Shown here: piece after piece, positions 22,435 through 29,346 of the stretch
Layout of the letters: every line of letters begins with the position of its first letter
Numbering within the stretch: the stretch's first letter is position 1
Virus record (IMG/VR): IMGVR_UViG_3300021376_000028
Location: 1-64,000 of that record
DNA: 64,000 bases
DNA from: a virus
Strand: one strand, 5' to 3'
Position numbers and translations under genes: made by a program
Notes under the pieces: generated by a model
Seen by the model: the letters and a program-made list of their open reading frames with translations, nothing else
Database searches by the model: none
What the model was told of the DNA's origin: nothing

Positions 22435-22538
22435 AAGCTGGTGTTCAATAGCTTTAGCTAAATTGAACACCAGCGATGTTAGGCTGACCTAATAAGAAAA
22501 TGAGTGCGTTTTCGTGCCGGTGTGCTATTGTAGGAGTC
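22435..22538 (+). promoter_or_regulatory. Cassette 9 control region (leaderless type)
   Basis: Boundary TTGAATACAT at 22407-22416, inverted repeat 22435-22474, half-palindrome GTTAGGCTGACCTAAT at 22478-22493, GAGTGC at 22502, TATTGT at 22526-22531. The ATG lies eight bases after the -10 box; AGGAG lies in between, but little or no leader would exist. Confidence 0.8.
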
Positions 22539-22886
22539 ATGGCAACCAATGCCGGTGACCGCAATAGCGGAACCAACCCAAAGAAAATCAACCTGTCCGA
22601 CCTGAAAGGTAAGACTTCCCAACGGGGGCGCAAGCGGTACGCAAACGCCACCCTCACGGAATACCTGAGGGAAATGGTGAGCACACGGGAAGGCTTCGGT
22701 GTTCCCGAACTCTTGACCGTGACTCCCAAGACAACGGAGAAGCAAATCCAGACCCAAAAAGCAAAGTGGCGCAACCGCATTGTGTCATTGTTTGAGGAAC
22801 TGAACTTCCCGGGACACCGCATCAGTATTTCGTGGACGGACGCTCACGAAATGGTCGTGGAAATGGTTGAGACCACCGAAGGCTGA
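22539..22886 (+). CDS. Cassette 9: hypothetical protein, paralogue of cassette 8
   Basis: A 115-residue protein with KKINLSDLKGKTSQRGRKRY, EYLREMVSTREGFGVPELL, KAKWRNRIVSLFEEL and SISWTDAHEMVVEM. It follows the cassette 8 protein segment by segment. Basic motifs again suggest nucleic-acid binding. Codons are slightly less GC-rich than in cassette 8. Function unknown. Confidence 0.7.
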   Translation: MATNAGDRNSGTNPKKINLSDLKGKTSQRGRKRYANATLTEYLREMVSTREGFGVPELLTVTPKTTEKQIQTQKAKWRNRIVSLFEELNFPGHRISISWTDAHEMVVEMVETTEG

Positions 22887-22897
22887 GGAACCTTCAT

Positions 22898-22942
22898 AAA
22901 AAACGAAAGTTTTTTGACTCCGCTTCGGCGGAGTTTTTTTTT
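22898..22942 (+). terminator. Cassette 9 double terminator
   Basis: AAAAAAC-GAAA-GTTTTTT is followed by ACTCCGC-TTCG-GCGGAGT and a T-run, the same two-hairpin plan as cassette 8 with different stem bases. Confidence 0.9.
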
Positions 22943-22953
22943 GTCCAAAATCG

Positions 22954-22989
22954 TTGGCGTTCAAGATGCTGAAGCATCTTGAACGCCAA
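22954..22989 (+). repeat. Perfect inverted repeat after cassette 9
   Basis: Identical to the one at 22345-22380. A boundary motif TTGAGTATAC follows at 23016-23025, but no cassette. Confidence 0.92.
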
Positions 22990-23068
22990 TACTTTTATCC
23001 TTATATTCATACTAATTGAGTATACTTACTTGGCAAGGTTAGACCCTCCTTATATATTCTCTTTTTTT

Positions 23069-23112
23069 AATTGGTGGTCGTTTAAGAAATGCATTTCTTA
23101 AACACACCAATT
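23069..23112 (+). repeat. AT-rich inverted repeat at the right edge of the array
   Basis: AATTGGTG...GTTTAAGAAATG pairs with CATTTCTTAAAC...CACCAATT, with a 2-base bulge. It shares TTGGTG and GTTTAAG with the other array repeats but uses AT-rich arms. It marks the array's right end. Confidence 0.75.
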
Positions 23113-23721
23113 AAATTAAATTTATTCTTTCCATTATGTTTAGTATTTTCTAATCGCATAGTCATCGCGTTGTCCTTTCAATTGCATTTCCTAATTGATT
23201 TGCGGGTGCCAATGGCTCACCAGTTCCCTTGGTAAATTCCCTCCTAATAGCCTGGGTGAATAGGTCACTCAAACCCCCCCTCAATTTACTCAACAAGAAT
23301 AAAATTCATGGATCTGGATATAGATAGGGTTAGGAGCATAGGAATAGTCTCTTCATATAGCCGCCTTCCCCAAATTCATATTAAAAATCGGGTTAAAAGC
23401 CCTCTATTCAACCTATATAAGAGGTATAAGAATAAACTTAATGGAAAATAGGCAAAATTTTTTTGTTTTTAATTAAAAGTTGACTATTTTAATCAACTTT
23501 TATTAAGTTTTAGAATAAAATTAACCGCTTTTTGGCACAAAAAAAAGCCTTAAAAATAAGATTTCTCTTACTTCTAAGGCTTTCTTTGCTTAATTACAAT
23601 GGATTCGGGGGTACACCATAGTAATTAATAAATATTGACGCAAATTGTCGTGCGTGTCGTCTCTTTATAATACTTTTGAAGCATATATCTTTTAAATATT
23701 TGCTTCTTGTTTTAGGGCTTC
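23113..23721. other. Non-coding convergent region
   Basis: About 600 bases without a credible gene on either strand, where the rightward array meets the long leftward gene cluster. It holds the inverted repeat AAAGTTGA/TCAACTTT near 23477-23504 and the terminator at 23537-23583. Otherwise only scattered AT-rich DNA is seen. Confidence 0.7.
23537..23583 (-). terminator. Terminator of the long leftward gene cluster
   Basis: On the minus strand AAAGCCTTA pairs with TAAGGCTTT around an inner GTAAGAG/CTCTTAT-like region, followed by eight or more U. It ends the leftward transcript facing the array. Confidence 0.8.
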
Positions 23722-23883
23722 CTAAGACTCCTGGAGATCTTCCTCTATATCTCTAAAGAACTCTTCATTAGCCCAATCCCATTTTTCTTTTTCCCGCTCA
23801 TACCAAACAACATAACAACCCCAGCACATTGGGTTTGCCATATCTGATATATCACAGCATAAATCTTGCTTATTATCTATCAT
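23722..23883 (-). CDS. Small Cys-containing hypothetical protein
   Basis: A 53-residue protein with LCCDISDMANPMCWGCYVVW, giving four Cys residues that may bind metal, and an acidic tail. Its ATG overlaps the stop of the upstream gene (ATGA), which supports it. Last gene of the long leftward cluster. Function unknown. Confidence 0.6.
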   Translation of the reverse strand: MIDNKQDLCCDISDMANPMCWGCYVVWYEREKEKWDWANEEFFRDIEEDLQES

Positions 23884-24086
23884 TCCTTGTCTTCCTTTAA
23901 ATAAGGGAATTCGTATTCAAAATTGTCAATCACTTGGCGGATTACATCCAATTCCATTTCCAGCCATGTAACATCATTTTGATCCATATAGGGAATGTCC
24001 TGAGAGATCTTATTATAATAGTATTTTAAAGCGGCCACCGTATATTTGACCTCTTTGCCACTATAAAAAGTAACGCTCCCGCTCAT
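23880..24086 (-). CDS. Hypothetical protein
   Basis: A 68-residue protein (MSGSVTFYSGKEVKYTVAAL onward) with an acidic helical C-terminal half. AGAGGAAATT precedes this ATG, which is preferred over an in-frame start 33 bases upstream. Coupled to the next gene by ATGA. Function unknown. Confidence 0.6.
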   Translation of the reverse strand: MSGSVTFYSGKEVKYTVAALKYYYNKISQDIPYMDQNDVTWLEMELDVIRQVIDNFEYEFPYLKEDKE

Positions 24087-24105
24087 AATTTCCTCTTTTT
24101 TTCTA

Positions 24106-24216
24106 TTATTCACAGTCATGCCCGTATTGATATTCCTCTAAGGGAATATCCTTATTACACTCAGGGCAAGTAACAAGCCAACCAATATTCTCTAGAATTT
24201 CTTCTTCCTCATCCAT
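24106..24216 (-). CDS. 36-residue zinc-ribbon microprotein
   Basis: MDEEEEILENIGWLVTCPEC, then a GHDC end: a C-x2-C...H-x2-C set that could hold zinc. Its ATG overlaps the upstream stop (TGATG), as between other genes here. Small size lowers confidence. Confidence 0.5.
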   Translation of the reverse strand: MDEEEEILENIGWLVTCPECNKDIPLEEYQYGHDCE

Positions 24217-24590
24217 CACGTAAGCCTGTAACTTCTATCTTTTGAATAGTTTCCATCACCGTCAAATACCATCATAGCAAGATACTTTTCCCATTCCTCT
24301 GGAAAATAGGAATCATGAAGGAATTGCAAATCCCCAAGCATTTTAAAAGAAGTAGGACCCATGTCCCACTCAGGATTACTCTTCTGGATAGCTTCTACAA
24401 TGTAATCTCTATCATAAGGCTCCCCCTCAAAAAATGCCCTGTAATTATTATCGTGTATAAGAACACCTACGGCACACTTTTTATTTTTGCTACCGCGATA
24501 ACCGCACCCCCATTCATCATTCAGGCACTTTTCATTCTGCTGCAAGAGGTGATCTTTCACAATTTTAAAGATGTCTTGATCGTTCATCAT
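24216..24590 (-). CDS. CAVG/CAIG-family protein, copy 1
   Basis: A 124-residue protein with CGYRGSKNKKCAVGVLIHD, EAIQKSNPEWD and LQFLHDSYFPEEWEKYL. The order CxYRG-xNxKCAIG-LI-D, I-xSNPxW and LQ-LHD-W is shared with proteins at 27536-28126 and 40520-40918, so these are paralogues of one phage family of unknown function. The ATG ATG start follows GGAAAGAAAAC. A palindromic site sits just upstream. Confidence 0.7.
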   Translation of the reverse strand: MMNDQDIFKIVKDHLLQQNEKCLNDEWGCGYRGSKNKKCAVGVLIHDNNYRAFFEGEPYDRDYIVEAIQKSNPEWDMGPTSFKMLGDLQFLHDSYFPEEWEKYLAMMVFDGDGNYSKDRSYRLT

Positions 24591-24601
24591 GTTTTCTTTC
24601 C

Positions 24602-24619
24602 GTGTACACAAGTGTACAC
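24602..24619 (-). promoter_or_regulatory. Palindromic operator-like site
   Basis: GTGTACAC-AA-GTGTACAC, a near-perfect 18-base dyad, lies 12 bases before the copy 1 start. ACAAGTGTAC within it also occurs in the divergent region at 11138-11147. On the minus strand a TACAAT box lies shortly upstream. Confidence 0.5.
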
Positions 24620-24714
24620 ATTTGATATATTGTACTTAGGATAATTGGTATTAAATATTAGGTTTATTTTACAAGCCACCAAGCTTGTAAATCTTAATTT
24701 CTTTTTTAAATAAC

Positions 24715-24975
24715 TTATAAAATTGGATAACCAGTGTTGTCATGGCAAGTATCAATATCGTTAAAGTTAATCTTTTTAACCAAGATTGCACCATCATCGT
24801 CCTTTATGTCAGAAATAAAAAGTTGTAAGGTATCAATAAAATCATCAAGATCACCCTCACGGAATGTACCGTTTGTTATGGCAAAATCATGCAATTTTTG
24901 GTCATTTGCAAAACAAGCCAAACCGACAATGATAGTCCCAATATTTTGTTTACTTAAAAAAATGTTGTCAATCAT
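24715..24975 (-). CDS. Hypothetical protein
   Basis: An 86-residue acidic protein (NIFLSKQNIGTIIVGLACF, DLDDFIDTLQLFISDIKDDD). It overlaps the upstream gene's stop by 8 bases. A hairpin with TTACAAGC/GCTTGTAA arms follows its end and may terminate. Function unknown. Confidence 0.6.
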   Translation of the reverse strand: MIDNIFLSKQNIGTIIVGLACFANDQKLHDFAITNGTFREGDLDDFIDTLQLFISDIKDDDGAILVKKINFNDIDTCHDNTGYPIL

Positions 24976-25189
24976 TAATTACTCCAAGTCTTGATGCTTT
25001 TTCGTATAAAAAATTGTATTTATTTCTAAAGTGTGTGATCTTTGCGCTAAAAAGATTGCGCTCTTCTTCGCTCAAAAGATTTATTGATTCCTCCAGGGTA
25101 CTGTCTAGTTGTTTAAGACTAGCTTGAAAAAGCTTAAGTTGTTGTCTTGCCTCTGTTTTTAAATTTTCTTGAGCATCACCCTTCTCCAT
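24968..25189 (-). CDS. Coiled-coil hypothetical protein
   Basis: A 73-residue helical, charged protein (QQLKLFQASLKQLDSTLEES onward). A longer frame exists but runs through the upstream gene in another frame; the start MEKGDAQENL lies at that gene's end with AGGA upstream. Function unknown. Confidence 0.55.
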   Translation of the reverse strand: MEKGDAQENLKTEARQQLKLFQASLKQLDSTLEESINLLSEEERNLFSAKITHFRNKYNFLYEKASRLGVIND

Positions 25190-25445
25190 CAGCAAGCATT
25201 CCTTCCTCAAGAGGAGTAATACTGATAGCGTTTCCCGTTTTGGTAATTCCAAACAAAGAGCCTGGACCATTACCCTCAGGATCACAAGAAGCATAAACTT
25301 TGCTACCATCACTAAATTCTAATACTGCTGTATTATTCCAACGAATATCATCCCAGCCTTCGTTTAGTGCTTCTTCTTCTGAAAGCCATCTCACATTCGT
25401 ACACTTAAGGCCAACTGGATGCGCTACCTTTTTACTTTTCATCAT
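25176..25445 (-). CDS. Hypothetical protein
   Basis: An 89-residue protein, probably beta-rich (TAVLEFSDGSKVYASCDPEG, SLFGITKTGNAISITPLEEG). It starts with two Met codons. The WNNTAVLEFSDGSKVY block looks like a small barrel fold. Function unknown. Confidence 0.6.
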   Translation of the reverse strand: MMKSKKVAHPVGLKCTNVRWLSEEEALNEGWDDIRWNNTAVLEFSDGSKVYASCDPEGNGPGSLFGITKTGNAISITPLEEGMLADGEG

Positions 25446-25452
25446 ATTTTAC

Positions 25453-25623
25453 TCAATTCTTAAATGTTTCTTCAAATTTATTTATTAAAACTTCTATTGT
25501 ATTTCTTGCATTATCATTCTTAGACAACCAATAATCTAACAATTGGTCGTCAAGTATAAGATTATGCAACCCAGACAATAAAATCTTGACTTCTTCTTTG
25601 TTTAAATCAACAACACTTCTCAC
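25453..25623 (-). CDS. Small helical protein, GTG start
   Basis: A 56-residue acidic, Leu-rich protein (MRSVVDLNKEEVKILLSGLH onward). The GTG overlaps the upstream stop (GTGA) and AAGGA lies six bases before. It fills a gap in an otherwise gapless cluster. Function unknown. Confidence 0.6.
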   Translation of the reverse strand: MRSVVDLNKEEVKILLSGLHNLILDDQLLDYWLSKNDNARNTIEVLINKFEETFKN

Positions 25624-25832
25624 AGAGATTCCTTTGGAATACAGCGCCTAGTGCAGTATCCCAAATTATTTTCTTCGTAAAAGATACCGCGAATAAAACT
25701 TTTGTTACACATTGCACAAACAAAAGGATTCGCCCCCTTAGACCCATAAAATAAAGCTGCCTTACCAAGCAACTTTGGTCCTTTATCCCTATTTTGTCCA
25801 GCAATGGGTTTTGCTGGCTTCTTACTAGCCAT
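25620..25832 (-). CDS. Zinc-finger-like hypothetical protein
   Basis: A 70-residue basic protein with FVCAMCNKSF and, later, GYCTRRCIPKE: C-x2-C and C-x3-C pairs likely bind zinc. A Lys-rich start may bind nucleic acid. It overlaps both neighbours by a few bases. Function unknown. Confidence 0.65.
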   Translation of the reverse strand: MASKKPAKPIAGQNRDKGPKLLGKAALFYGSKGANPFVCAMCNKSFIRGIFYEENNLGYCTRRCIPKESL

Positions 25833-26313
25833 TTATTTCCTCTTTCTTTTTAATTGATAGCAATGACTCTTCAAATTCATTAGAAAACTGCTTATGAAAT
25901 TTTCCAAGATTTGCTGGGGTCAAGTGCTTTAGGTCTTCTATATTTTTCCAACTACGGATCATTGAATTTATCCAGTCTGTCTTTTTACGCTCGGAAGCGT
26001 TTGTTGTAAGACCAAGATGTTGCATAACAACTTCAGGTGTCAAATACACATAAACCAAATCTGAATCTTTCACTTTGTAATAAAGATAAGTGTTTTCAAA
26101 CTTTTCTAAAATCTTCCAACGAGCATAAAAATCTGCTGCAGTAGAAAACTTAATATTACCAATACAAACAGCCATACTGCCGAATACTAAAGATTTAGTT
26201 ATAGCATTTAAATCTGAGTATTCTTCGGGTGTATCTTGATTGTAGATTGTGAACAATTCGTTGGGGTTATCGTTAAAATATTTAACCCTTTCGGCATTCC
26301 AAACTAGCGGCAT
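25825..26313 (-). CDS. Hypothetical protein
   Basis: A 162-residue soluble protein starting MPLVWNAERVKYFNDNPNEL, with DLVYVYLTPEVVMQHLGL in the middle and a charged helical tail (EESLLSIKKKEEING). A ribosome site AGAAAGGAAAATC precedes the start. No family recognised. Confidence 0.65.
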   Translation of the reverse strand: MPLVWNAERVKYFNDNPNELFTIYNQDTPEEYSDLNAITKSLVFGSMAVCIGNIKFSTAADFYARWKILEKFENTYLYYKVKDSDLVYVYLTPEVVMQHLGLTTNASERKKTDWINSMIRSWKNIEDLKHLTPANLGKFHKQFSNEFEESLLSIKKKEEING

Positions 26314-26335
26314 TGATTTTCCTTTCTATTTTTAA

Positions 26336-26539
26336 TTATTCCTTGGGTTCTTCATAAAGGATATTATCAGAACGATACATTCTTTCAGCTGCGTCCATAA
26401 CAGGCTTGTAATAATACCAAATTTCTTCGTCTCCATTTGCAACACTCGGAGGAATAAGACCTTCCTCGTACAAATCATCATATGCCATTTGTAGATAAAG
26501 CATTTGTGTTGCCTCGTCAGCATCGTCAAAGCGATTCAT
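26336..26539 (-). CDS. Hypothetical acidic protein
   Basis: A 67-residue acidic, Met/Tyr-rich helical protein (DDADEATQMLYLQMAYDDLY). AAGGAAAC precedes the ATG. A different, overlapping frame is open but lacks a ribosome site. Function unknown. Confidence 0.6.
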   Translation of the reverse strand: MNRFDDADEATQMLYLQMAYDDLYEEGLIPPSVANGDEEIWYYYKPVMDAAERMYRSDNILYEEPKE

Positions 26540-26548
26540 ATTGTTTCC

Positions 26549-26905
26549 TTACAGTTTTAATTTTTCTTTATATTGTAAAATAAGTTGTATCAAAGTATTT
26601 GGAACAGAAGTATCATAACCCTCTTCATCAACATCACCAATAAAAACCACATCACCGGCAATATAATCCCCAAGAAGAATTTTTTCCCCTGAGTCATACC
26701 ACAAAGCTGTTGCAATTTTATTTTCTGGCAAATCGATTAATTTACCCTCATCATTTATATATGCAACAAATCGGAGATTTCCAAAACGCACAACATCAAA
26801 GAATCCACCTACTGCTTCATTCATTTCCTGTGAAGTCCAAGTGCTTGTTATTTCTTCAATATCACCGCTTGCTGATACAGTGATTGCTTTTTTATTTATT
26901 AACAT
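26549..26905 (-). CDS. DUF3846-like protein
   Basis: A 118-residue protein with the order of the DUF3846 family: an N-terminal beta strand, EMNEAVGGFFDVVRF, then VAYINDEGKLIDLPENKIAT and ILLGDYIAGDVVFIGD. The NDEGKL-LPEN--AT motif is diagnostic. The family is common in phages and plasmids and has no assigned biochemical function. Confidence 0.8.
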   Translation of the reverse strand: MLINKKAITVSASGDIEEITSTWTSQEMNEAVGGFFDVVRFGNLRFVAYINDEGKLIDLPENKIATALWYDSGEKILLGDYIAGDVVFIGDVDEEGYDTSVPNTLIQLILQYKEKLKL

Positions 26906-26911
26906 AGTTAA

Positions 26912-27325
26912 TTAGTACAACCCGTACTCTTCTCTTTCTTCTTCTGTGACTATAGTAACAGTGCTATTGCTTCCCATTGGAGCATCATGATGACTAAGAG
27001 AATAAGTGATTCTATCTTCTTCAATAAATCCCCGCATTATCCACTCGCTTTTGACACTCATTCCCCTGATCAAATCAATAGGTTTGCGTGCATGAACAAA
27101 ACCACTATGATTTCCATCCCATAAACGCAAATTAGAGATTTTCCAAAAACCTGTCTCGTTTTTGTCAAAAAGTTGAGAAGTAATATCAGTAAAAGCAAAT
27201 ATTGCTTCTTCCCAGCAACCAAAACAATCTTCTGAAGGAACAGATTCGTCTGTTTCTTCATCAAATGTAGTACATGTACATACATTTGTAATCTCAAATG
27301 GAACTATTACGCTAAACATTGACAT
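26912..27325 (-). CDS. Hypothetical Cys-containing protein
   Basis: About 137 residues (MSMFSVIVPFEITNVCTC onward). An upstream start is open but overlaps the previous gene's end; this start fits better. Cys residues in VCTCTTFDE and DCFGCWEEAI could form a metal site. Later parts include LRLWDGNHSGFVH and an acidic tail. The SVIVPFEI start resembles FSIIVTATY of the upstream protein. Confidence 0.6.
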   Translation of the reverse strand: MSMFSVIVPFEITNVCTCTTFDEETDESVPSEDCFGCWEEAIFAFTDITSQLFDKNETGFWKISNLRLWDGNHSGFVHARKPIDLIRGMSVKSEWIMRGFIEEDRITYSLSHHDAPMGSNSTVTIVTEEEREEYGLY

Positions 27326-27344
27326 ATCTAATAATCTTTCTTTT

Positions 27345-27530
27345 CTAATCGTCTTGAATTGTTCTATGATGCCCATTAATGGGAATTAAAGATGCAACTT
27401 CACCAGTACCAAGAATGTCTGAAAATTTCTTATTGCCGAGAGCTGCTTCGTAAACTTGATCTATAGCATCAGTTACATCTTTTCCAATAACAAAATAAGT
27501 TGCTGTAACTATTATGCTAAACTTTGGCAT
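27345..27530 (-). CDS. Hypothetical protein
   Basis: A 61-residue protein, MPKFSIIVTATYFVIGKDV followed by an acidic amphipathic helix. An AAGGAAAGAG ribosome site precedes it. Function unknown. Confidence 0.55.
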   Translation of the reverse strand: MPKFSIIVTATYFVIGKDVTDAIDQVYEAALGNKKFSDILGTGEVASLIPINGHHRTIQDD

Positions 27531-27535
27531 ATATG

Positions 27536-28126
27536 TTACTCTTTCCTTTCTAAAGTTTCATCTATTAATTCATTCAAAGTTTCATCATGGGCTACGACGA
27601 ATGAACCATTATCATCAAATCTATCTTGCAGTGCAGCAAATTTCATTGGCCAATCTTCAACCTGATAGGTATCGTGAACAAGTTGCATTAACCTAAGAAA
27701 CATTAAAGAGTTTCTACTAATTTTCCAATTAGGATTTGATTTCTGAATTACCTCAATAATTTCAACACTACCAACACTTTCTCCTTCTATTTCCTGGGTA
27801 TAGTGAGTAGAATCAATAAGATGACCAATTGCACATTTCAAATTATAAGGAACGCTAAGGCACAAATCTCTGTAAATATCAGAGATTACTGCGTATTTTT
27901 CTTCCTCATCTGAATAAAAATGATCTTTTTCACATTGTTTCTCAGCTTCGTTATAACAATTTTCAAACACAGAATTGTTTCCACCTCTGTATCTGCATTC
28001 GCCATTTTCATCTGTTGACCTTGCGGCTTGCTCAGTCAAAGATTTAACTATGTGTTGATACGCATCTTTATCTGTTTCGATATGGTAATCTTTCATGTTT
28101 TCCTTATAAGAATCTGTGCTTGACAT
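27536..28126 (-). CDS. CAIG-family protein, copy 2 (extended)
   Basis: A 196-residue protein with CRYRGGNN, then an insertion with CYNEAEKQCEKDH, then KCAIGHLIDSTHY, EVIQKSNPNWK and LMQLVHDTYQVEDWPMKF. Same order of motifs as copy 1 and copy 3, but with an extra region of about 50 residues between YRG and CAIG. It lies directly downstream of a member of a second duplicated family. Function unknown. Confidence 0.7.
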   Translation of the reverse strand: MSSTDSYKENMKDYHIETDKDAYQHIVKSLTEQAARSTDENGECRYRGGNNSVFENCYNEAEKQCEKDHFYSDEEEKYAVISDIYRDLCLSVPYNLKCAIGHLIDSTHYTQEIEGESVGSVEIIEVIQKSNPNWKISRNSLMFLRLMQLVHDTYQVEDWPMKFAALQDRFDDNGSFVVAHDETLNELIDETLERKE

Positions 28127-28749
28127 TATTCCTCGTCCGAAGCCTCATGTATTCTATTTAAAACAATTTCTCCGTTAACAATTCTTCTCAATACATCTGC
28201 TACAACTTTGGGATGAATTGACCAAGTTGCGTTCAAAGTTGAATTAAAATTCAAACCATACTCAAGTTTAACCCGATCCCAAACGGAACGATCTGTACAA
28301 TAGAATAAATCCTGTGCTTCTGCTTCAGCCAAACCAAGATAATCTTTAGCCCAATTTCTCATCCAGCCAGAGTTAATAATTGAATTAAGTTCTCCTAAAT
28401 CATCAGCCAATGGTGCTTCTGCATAATAGTAACCATTCCATTTTGTGCGAGGCTCAACAATTTTATCTGTTGATTGTGAAAAATATGCATCAAGCACAGC
28501 CCAACCTGCAAGGCAAGCAGTTGTGCCACAATTCAATTTTTCTAAATTAGCGTCACAAATTTCGTCTAAAGTATCAGCCAATGATGCTTCTGCATAAATT
28601 TGATCAGCATTGATTGGAAATTCTTCTTGAAGTTCATATGTTTCGTCTTCTTCAAGAACTCTTCCAAACCAAGCACCCATGTGAAAATTTTCTGGGCTTG
28701 CGTTTTCAATTCTATTTGCTAATTGCAGCATTCTTTCTTTATTCATCAT
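28126..28749 (-). CDS. Duplicated family with TTACLAGWAV motif, copy 1
   Basis: About 207 residues. FHMGAWFGR near the start, CGTTACLAGWAVLDAYF in the middle, LFYCTDRSVWDRVKLEYGL and VVADVLRRIVNGEIVLN near the end. The same series recurs in the protein at 39866-40441. GAGG lies before an ATG ATG pair. It is next to CAIG-family copy 2, as the other copy is next to CAIG-family copy 3. Function unknown. Confidence 0.7.
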   Translation of the reverse strand: MMNKERMLQLANRIENASPENFHMGAWFGRVLEEDETYELQEEFPINADQIYAEASLADTLDEICDANLEKLNCGTTACLAGWAVLDAYFSQSTDKIVEPRTKWNGYYYAEAPLADDLGELNSIINSGWMRNWAKDYLGLAEAEAQDLFYCTDRSVWDRVKLEYGLNFNSTLNATWSIHPKVVADVLRRIVNGEIVLNRIHEASDEE

Positions 28750-28912
28750 TATCCTCAATTTCTTCAATATCTGTGCTTCTACCGGACCATTGAACTATTT
28801 TCATTATCAATGCCCAGTCTTCATTATCTATTTCTTCTTGTCTAAGAATTTGTGCTATCCAATCCATTGCTCCTTTGTCGTCTAAATTATCTGTACGATG
28901 AAACATTGCCAT
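28739..28912 (-). CDS. Small acidic helical protein
   Basis: A 57-residue protein starting MAMFHRTDNLDDKGAMDWI and ending in an acidic run. AGGAAATC precedes the ATG and its end overlaps the next gene by 11 bases. It closes a gap in the overlapping cluster. Function unknown. Confidence 0.6.
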   Translation of the reverse strand: MAMFHRTDNLDDKGAMDWIAQILRQEEIDNEDWALIMKIVQWSGRSTDIEEIEDNDE

Positions 28913-28920
28913 ATGATTTC

Positions 28921-29328
28921 CTATATCTGTCTTGTATCAAAAGTATTTGATAAGGAAAAATTTAAGGTGAATGTATATAAACTGTCATCAATTGGTTTTT
29001 GACATTGAGTTATATTCAACCACCAACCTTTGTCTTGAACAGTAATTTGCGTACTATCAGGAAGATCTGCAATCACCTTTTTTAATTCTCCAACAGTGAT
29101 TGTTGGACTATATCTAGTTATTCCACATATCCATTTTTCATAAAGATTGTTTTTCCATGTTAAAAACTCTTCAAACCATTCATCATAGCTTATACCAAAA
29201 GGATATTTTTCAGATGTATCTAAGTTAGAATCAAAATCTAATTCTTCATAAGTTTTTAAAAGTTGCGATAAAGGATTTGTTAAATCCTCAACACATTGAT
29301 AAAACTTTTTTTGTTTCTCTGTTGTCAT
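28921..29328 (-). CDS. Hypothetical protein with TVGELKKVI-LPD motif
   Basis: A 135-residue protein. The C-terminal half carries TVGELKKVIADLPDSTQITV followed by KGWWLNI, a pattern seen in many small phage proteins that organise a TVGEL-ALL--LPDD motif; its function is unknown. The N-terminal half is acidic and aromatic (YDEWFEEFLTWKNNLYEKW). Confidence 0.65.
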   Translation of the reverse strand: MTTEKQKKFYQCVEDLTNPLSQLLKTYEELDFDSNLDTSEKYPFGISYDEWFEEFLTWKNNLYEKWICGITRYSPTITVGELKKVIADLPDSTQITVQDKGWWLNITQCQKPIDDSLYTFTLNFSLSNTFDTRQI

Positions 29329-29346
29329 TTTTTCTCTTTCTGAAAT

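Larger units (their letters stand above)
17563..23112 (+). repeat. GC-rich array of nine repeated gene cassettes
   Basis: This stretch is visibly richer in GC than both flanks. The unit is a TTKARTAYRY-like boundary motif, an inverted repeat of 36-42 bases, a 16-bp GTTAGG-N4-CCTAAC palindrome, a promoter with conserved GAGTGCG and TGC-TATTGT blocks exactly 24 bases apart, a leader hairpin, a short gene and a terminator hairpin. Nine full units are present (ten genes, as unit 5 has two), plus one unit at 21674-21766 that lacks palindrome, promoter and gene. Thirteen inverted repeats in all are found: 17637, 18246, 18867, 19498, 20057, 20697, 21126, 21702, 21790, 22345, 22435, 22954 and 23069. 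Confidence 0.9.

Noticed and set aside
17678-22493. Integron-like attC sites, because GTTRRRY and RYYYAAC motifs occur in the palindromes
   Set aside because: In attC sites the RYYYAAC motif lies before and GTTRRRY after a hairpin. Here both lie together in one 16-bp palindrome next to the promoter, each unit has its own promoter, and no integron integrase is in the window.
17694-22538. Longer proteins starting with a repeated MSAFLCRCAIVSV-like peptide
   Set aside because: This peptide is only the conserved promoter read in frame. Ribosome sites and predicted transcript starts place the real starts downstream.
17637-23112. CRISPR array
   Set aside because: Repeats are several hundred bases apart with genes between them, and no Cas1 or Cas2 gene is present. 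The Cas4-like gene at 51907 stands with recombination genes.
26332-26529. A 65-residue frame overlapping the gene at 26336-26539
   Set aside because: It is a shadow in a different frame with no ribosome site; the acidic 67-residue product has one.
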